Shown here: piece by piece, positions 42,080-46,023 of the stretch
How the letters are laid out: each line of letters opens with the position of its first letter
Numbering within the stretch: position 1 is the stretch's first letter
Assembly: GCA_046263255.1 (NCBI GenBank)
Contig: JBHELD010000055.1
Coordinates: 1-46,023 of the forward strand
Direction of reading: 5' to 3'
From: JALZEG01 sp046263255
Lineage (GTDB): Bacteria > Actinomycetota > CADDZG01 > WHSQ01
DNA length: 46,023 nucleotides
The notes under the pieces: model-generated
Database searches by the model: none
Told to the model about the DNA's origin: nothing
Seen by the model: the letters and a program-made list of their open reading frames with translations, nothing else
Translations under genes and position numbers: made by a program

Positions 42080-42795
42080 AGGTCGAGCAGGTGCTCGAGC
42101 CCCACCACGAGCCCGTCGAGACCCGACACCCTCTTCACGGCGAGCAGCACGCCCGGCATGAACGACGTGCGGTCGATCGTGTCGTGGCGGATCGTCAGCG
42201 TCTCACCCTCCGAGCCGAAGAGGACCTCCTGGTGGGCGACCGATCCGGGGAGCCGCACCGAGTGGATCCGGACGCCGCCCTCGTCGCGGCCCCTGCTGGG
42301 ATCGTCGCCGCCGGTCGCCGCCCGCGCCCCGCGCGCCTCGTTCACGAGCCGCGCCGTCCGCAGCGACGTCCCCGAAGGCGCGTCGGCCTTGCGCGCGTGG
42401 TGCCGCTCGACGATCTCGACGGAGTCGAAATGGGGCGCGGCCTGCCGCGCGAAGACCATCATCAGCACCGCGCCGAGGGCGAAGTTGGGGGCGACGAACG
42501 CGTTCGCGCCGCCCTCGCGGCACCAGCGGCGCACGTCCTCGAGGTCGTCGTCGGTCATGCCGGTCGTCCCCACGACGCAGTGGATCCCGTGGGTCAGGCA
42601 GAAGCGCACGTTGTCGACGACCGAGTCCGGCGTCGTGAGCTCGACCGCCACGTCGGCCCCCGCCTCCGACAGCGCGGCCAGCGGTTCGCCGCGGCCCACC
42701 CGCGCCACGAGCTCGAGCTCGGGGTCGCGCTCGATCACACGGCAGGCCTCGGTCCCCATGCGCCCTGCGGCGCCGAGCACGCCAACGCGGATCAC
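42076..42795 (-). CDS. dapB: 4-hydroxy-tetrahydrodipicolinate reductase
   Basis: NAD(P)H-dependent second step of the DAP pathway. 239 aa, GTG start, 4 nt after the M16 peptidase stop. Nucleotide-binding GAAGRMG (8-14), VGTTGM, NFALGAVLMM, and the catalytic ERHHARKADAPSGT region. On the short side for the family but with all motifs. Confidence 0.97.
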   Translation of the reverse strand: MIRVGVLGAAGRMGTEACRVIERDPELELVARVGRGEPLAALSEAGADVAVELTTPDSVVDNVRFCLTHGIHCVVGTTGMTDDDLEDVRRWCREGGANAFVAPNFALGAVLMMVFARQAAPHFDSVEIVERHHARKADAPSGTSLRTARLVNEARGARAATGGDDPSRGRDEGGVRIHSVRLPGSVAHQEVLFGSEGETLTIRHDTIDRTSFMPGVLLAVKRVSGLDGLVVGLEHLLDL

Positions 42796-42799
42796 GGGC

Positions 42800-44056
42800 T
42801 CAGGCGGCGTACCGGTCGAACGCGTCCTCTTCGAAGGGGCCCACGACCGTTATCGAGAAACGAGCGTTGTCGAGGACCTGCGTCGCGACGCGGCGCACGT
42901 CGTCCATCGTGAGCGCGTCGAAGCGCGCGATCATCTCGTCGATCGACAGGATCTCGCCGGTCGTGATCTGCTGCCGCCCGAGCCGGTTCATGCGGCTGCC
43001 GGGATCCTCCGCCGACAGCACGAGCGATCCCTTGACGTTGCCCTTCGCGCGCGCCAGCTCGGCTTCGGTTATCCCGTCGCGCGCGACGGAGCCGATCTCG
43101 TTCGAGACGATCTCCATCACGGTCTCGGCGTTCTGCGGAAGCGTTCCCGCGTACACGGAGAACGCACCGGTGTCGGCGAACATCGACCGGTACGAGTAGA
43201 CCGAGTACGCGAGGCCGCGCTTCTCGCGCACCTCCTGGAAGAGCCGCGACGACATCCCGCTCCCGAGCACGCTGTCGAGCAGCGCCAGCGCATGCCGGTC
43301 CGGATGGCCGCGTCGCAGCGCCTCCGTCCCGATCATGATGTGCGCCTGCTCGGTCGGCCGCTTGAACACGTTCACGCCGTCGCGGGCCGCGGGCGCGGAT
43401 CCCGTGCGCGTCGTCTGGAGGCCGCCGGTCTCCGAGAAGATCGCCTCCGTACGGCGGACGAGGTCGTCGTGGTCGACGCGGCCGGCCGCGGCGACGACCA
43501 GGTTCTTCGGCACGTATCGCTCGCGCCAGTACCCCGCGACCTGGTCGCGCGCGACGCGGCCGATCGTCTCGTTGTGCCCCAGCACAGGGCGTCCCAGTGG
43601 GTGACCGTCCCACATCGAACGGTAGAACAGGTCGTGGACCAGCTCGTCGGGAGCGTCCTCGTGCATCGCGATCTCCTCGAGGATCACCTTGCGCTCGGAT
43701 TCGAGCTCCTCCGCGTCGATGACCGAGTTCCGGATCATGTCGGTCAGCACGTCGATCGCCATCGGCACGTCGTCGTCGAGGACGCGGGCGTAGTAGCACG
43801 TGTACTCCTTGCCGGTGAACGCGTTGACGTCGCCGCCGACCGCATCGAACGCCTCCGCGATCTCGCGCGCCGACCGCGATCCCGTGCCCTTGAAGAGCAG
43901 GTGCTCGAGGAAGTGCGACGTCCCCGCGAGGTCCTCCGGCTCGTCGCGCGATCCCACGTCGAACCAGTAGCCGACCGACACCGACCTCACCTCGGACATC
44001 GCTTCGGTGACGACCGTGATCCCCGAGTCGAGCTCGGTGCGGGCGAACACCGTCAT
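42800..44056 (-). CDS. M16-family zinc peptidase
   Basis: Pitrilysin/processing-peptidase-like metalloprotease, 418 aa, the half-length bacterial type that forms dimers. Inverted zinc motif HFLEH (His48, Glu51, His52) with the distal Glu in ERKVILEEIAMHED (about 127-128), and the C-terminal R-Y pair region (REKRGLAYSVYSY). No signal peptide, so cytosolic. The ATG follows the pnp stop with no gap; pnp-M16-dapB is a frequent actinobacterial gene order. Confidence 0.95.
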   Translation of the reverse strand: MTVFARTELDSGITVVTEAMSEVRSVSVGYWFDVGSRDEPEDLAGTSHFLEHLLFKGTGSRSAREIAEAFDAVGGDVNAFTGKEYTCYYARVLDDDVPMAIDVLTDMIRNSVIDAEELESERKVILEEIAMHEDAPDELVHDLFYRSMWDGHPLGRPVLGHNETIGRVARDQVAGYWRERYVPKNLVVAAAGRVDHDDLVRRTEAIFSETGGLQTTRTGSAPAARDGVNVFKRPTEQAHIMIGTEALRRGHPDRHALALLDSVLGSGMSSRLFQEVREKRGLAYSVYSYRSMFADTGAFSVYAGTLPQNAETVMEIVSNEIGSVARDGITEAELARAKGNVKGSLVLSAEDPGSRMNRLGRQQITTGEILSIDEMIARFDALTMDDVRRVATQVLDNARFSITVVGPFEEDAFDRYAA

Positions 44057-46023
44057 CTAGAAGGAGTCACCTTCCTCCCGGCGCGGCGCCCGCTCCCGGC
44101 GCGGCCGGTCGCCGCCGTTGCGTCCGCCCCTCCCGCGGTCGCGGTCGCCCCCGCGGCCGCGATCCCGGTCCCGGTCGCGGCCCCCTTCACGCCTCGGCCC
44201 GCGGTCGCCTCCGCCACCGCCGCCCTGCGTGGCGAGGGCCCGGGCTTCCTCGATCGTCTTGCCCGCGGCGACCTGGCGCTCGAGCCACGCGACGGGGGTC
44301 AGGTTGATGCGGCCCTGCCGGTCGATGTCGGTGATCTCCACCTCGATCTGGTCGCCGACGTTTGCCGCGTCCTCCACCCGCTCGATCCGGGCCTCGCCGA
44401 GCTTCGAGATGTGGACGAGGCCGTCGCGTCCCGGGGCGATGTTCACGAAGGCGCCGAACGTGGTCGTCTTCACGACCGTGCCGGCGATGCGCTCGCCCAC
44501 CTCCGGCATGCGCGGGTTCACGATCTCCTCGATGAGGCGCGCGGCCCGCTCCGCCGACTCCTGGTCGCTCGAGCCGATGCGGATCGTGCCGTCGTCGTCG
44601 ATGTCGACGTCGACCCCGGTGGTCGTCGTGATCATGTTGATGTTCTTGCCCTTGGGCCCGATGACCTCGCCGATCTTGTCCACGGGTACCTTGAGCGCCA
44701 GCACCCGGGGCGCGTGAGGCGCGAGCTCCGACCGCGGTTCCGAGATCGAGCCGTTCATCTCTCCGATGATGTGGAGCCGCGCCCGCTTCGCAGCCAGGAG
44801 CGCCTCGCGCAGCACATCGGCGGGAACGCCCGAGATCTTGGTGTCCAGCTGCAGCGCCGTCACCATCTCCTCGGTGCCGGCAACCTTGAAGTCCATGTCG
44901 CCGAACGCGTCCTCGTCGCCGAGGATGTCGGTCAGCGGAAGGAACTTCCCGCCCTCGGCGATCAGGCCCATCGCGACGCCGCCGCAGTGCTTGCCGCCGC
45001 GCAGCGGCACGCCGGCGTCCATCAGCGAGAGCGACGAGCCGCAGACGCTCGCCATCGACGTCGAGCCGTTCGAGGACATGATCTCCGACACGACGCGGAT
45101 CGCGTACGGGAAGTCGTCCTTGCTCGGGACCAACGGGAGCAGCGCCTTCTCGGCGAGCGCGCCGTGGCCGATCTCACGCCGCTTCGGCCCCCGCATGAAC
45201 CCCGCCTCGCCCGTCGAGTACGGGGGGAAGTTGTAGTGGTGCATGTAGCGCTTGCGCTCCTCGGGCGAGAGGTCGTCGATCATCTGCTCCATGCGCTGCA
45301 TGCCGAGCGTGGTGATCGAGAGCGCCTGCGTCTCGCCGCGCGTGAAGAGGCCGGAGCCGTGGACGCGCGGGATCACCCCGACCTGCGTCCAGATCGGACG
45401 GACCTGGTCGATCGTGCGACCGTCGAGGCGGACGTTGTCGTCGACGATGCGCCGGCGCACGAGCTTCTTCGTGAGCGAGCGCATCGCCGCGGAGATCGCC
45501 TTCTCCTGCTCCGGGTATTCCTCCGCGAGCTCGGCCGCGACCGCGTCCGAGACGTCCGCGATCGCCGCCCGGCGCCGCGCCTTGTCCGTGATCGAGATCG
45601 CCTCGCGGATGCGGTCGGCCGCGACCTGCTCGACCCGCGCGTGGACCTCGTCGGGGTAGTCGACGAACAGCGGGTAGTCCGGGGCGTCACCGGTCGTCGA
45701 GCCCTTGGGCACCCCGACCTTCTCGACGAGCTCGTTCTGGAGCGCGATGGCCTCGGCGATGAACTGCTTCGAGTACTCGATGCCCGACGCCATCAGCTCC
45801 TCGTCGGGAGCCTGCGCGCCGGCGTCGACGAGCTCGAACACGCGGTCGGACGCGCCGGCCTCGATCATCATGATGTCGACCTCGCCGGCGGGGTTGACGC
45901 GGCCGGCGACGACGAGCTCGACCGTCGCCTCCTCCTGCTCCTCCCACGTCGGGTTCGCGACCCACTCGCCGTTGACGTGGCTGACGCGCACCGCGCCGAC
46001 AGGGCCCTCGAAGGGGATATCGG
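44057..46023 (-). CDS. pnp: Polyribonucleotide nucleotidyltransferase (5' end beyond window)
   Basis: Phosphorolytic 3'-5' exoribonuclease. 655 codons are visible; the frame is open through the right edge with IPFEGPVGAVRV, which lies roughly 150 residues into a typical PNPase, so the first RNase PH domain is partly missing. Seen: GEVDIMMIEAGASDRV, second RNase PH domain with SNGSTSMASVCGSSLSLMDA and FGDMDFKVAGTEEM, KH domain (GPKGKNINMITTTTG), S1 domain (GTVVKTTTFGAFVNIAPGRD). The C-terminus carries an Arg/Gly/Asp-rich tail of about 55 residues, a low-complexity RNA-binding extension not found in the E. coli enzyme. Confidence 0.97.
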   Translation of the reverse strand, partial: DIPFEGPVGAVRVSHVNGEWVANPTWEEQEEATVELVVAGRVNPAGEVDIMMIEAGASDRVFELVDAGAQAPDEELMASGIEYSKQFIAEAIALQNELVEKVGVPKGSTTGDAPDYPLFVDYPDEVHARVEQVAADRIREAISITDKARRRAAIADVSDAVAAELAEEYPEQEKAISAAMRSLTKKLVRRRIVDDNVRLDGRTIDQVRPIWTQVGVIPRVHGSGLFTRGETQALSITTLGMQRMEQMIDDLSPEERKRYMHHYNFPPYSTGEAGFMRGPKRREIGHGALAEKALLPLVPSKDDFPYAIRVVSEIMSSNGSTSMASVCGSSLSLMDAGVPLRGGKHCGGVAMGLIAEGGKFLPLTDILGDEDAFGDMDFKVAGTEEMVTALQLDTKISGVPADVLREALLAAKRARLHIIGEMNGSISEPRSELAPHAPRVLALKVPVDKIGEVIGPKGKNINMITTTTGVDVDIDDDGTIRIGSSDQESAERAARLIEEIVNPRMPEVGERIAGTVVKTTTFGAFVNIAPGRDGLVHISKLGEARIERVEDAANVGDQIEVEITDIDRQGRINLTPVAWLERQVAAGKTIEEARALATQGGGGGGDRGPRREGGRDRDRDRGRGGDRDRGRGGRNGGDRPRRERAPRREEGDSF

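Overview
The window looks like a chromosomal segment of a high-GC, deep-branching actinobacterium. Supporting signs are GC-rich codon use, frequent GTG/TTG starts, overlapping GTGA start/stop junctions, RNase Y and RNase J together (RNase Y is missing from streptomycetes and mycobacteria but occurs in early-branching actinobacterial classes), a B12-dependent ribonucleotide reductase with NrdR, and Cheo-type SOS boxes (GAAC-N4-GTTC). The lineage is an inference; no rRNA gene is present. Almost all housekeeping genes are on the minus strand.

Layout. (1) 1-6199, accessory and less GC-rich: a signalling/secreted-protein cluster with a large P-loop ATPase, a transmembrane Ser/Thr kinase fused to a TolB/PD40-like propeller, a possible 31-aa peptide, two secreted proteins (one a propeller running off the left edge) and a divergent exported protein. 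(2) 6223-10620: a probable small integrative element at tRNA-Gly(GCC). A tyrosine integrase, a HigBA-type toxin-antitoxin pair with a palindromic operator, and a minus-strand operon of four tiny paralogous helix-turn-helix proteins ending in a winged-helix protein lie between the intact tRNA and a decayed copy of its 3' half. This operon is the best candidate for an undescribed system. (3) 10664-16102: the deoxynucleotide operon nrdJ, Zn-ribbon gene, secreted protein, nrdR, dut, with a NrdR-box-like site over the nrdJ -10 element. (4) 16103-17371: a divergent SOS module, lexA and a LysM cell-division-inhibitor-like gene, with four SOS boxes between them. (5) 17464-26008: 2H phosphoesterase, hflX, LL-DAP aminotransferase, dapF, miaA, LigB-like gene, miaB, rny. 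(6) 26336-28845: a probably leaderless lipoprotein gene, then recX and recA with an SOS box. (7) 29028-31755: a CopC / polytopic membrane protein / CopC-like cluster. (8) 31804-38692: thpR, cinA, pgsA, rimO, rodZ-like, ftsK. (9) 38996-46023: rnj, dapA, lipoprotein, dapB, M16 peptidase, pnp (5' end beyond the right edge).

Together the window encodes dapA, dapB, a DapL-type aminotransferase and dapF, enough for the short aminotransferase route to meso-diaminopimelate; three RNA-decay enzymes (PNPase, RNase J, RNase Y); the core SOS set; and a self-contained NrdR-controlled dNTP supply operon.
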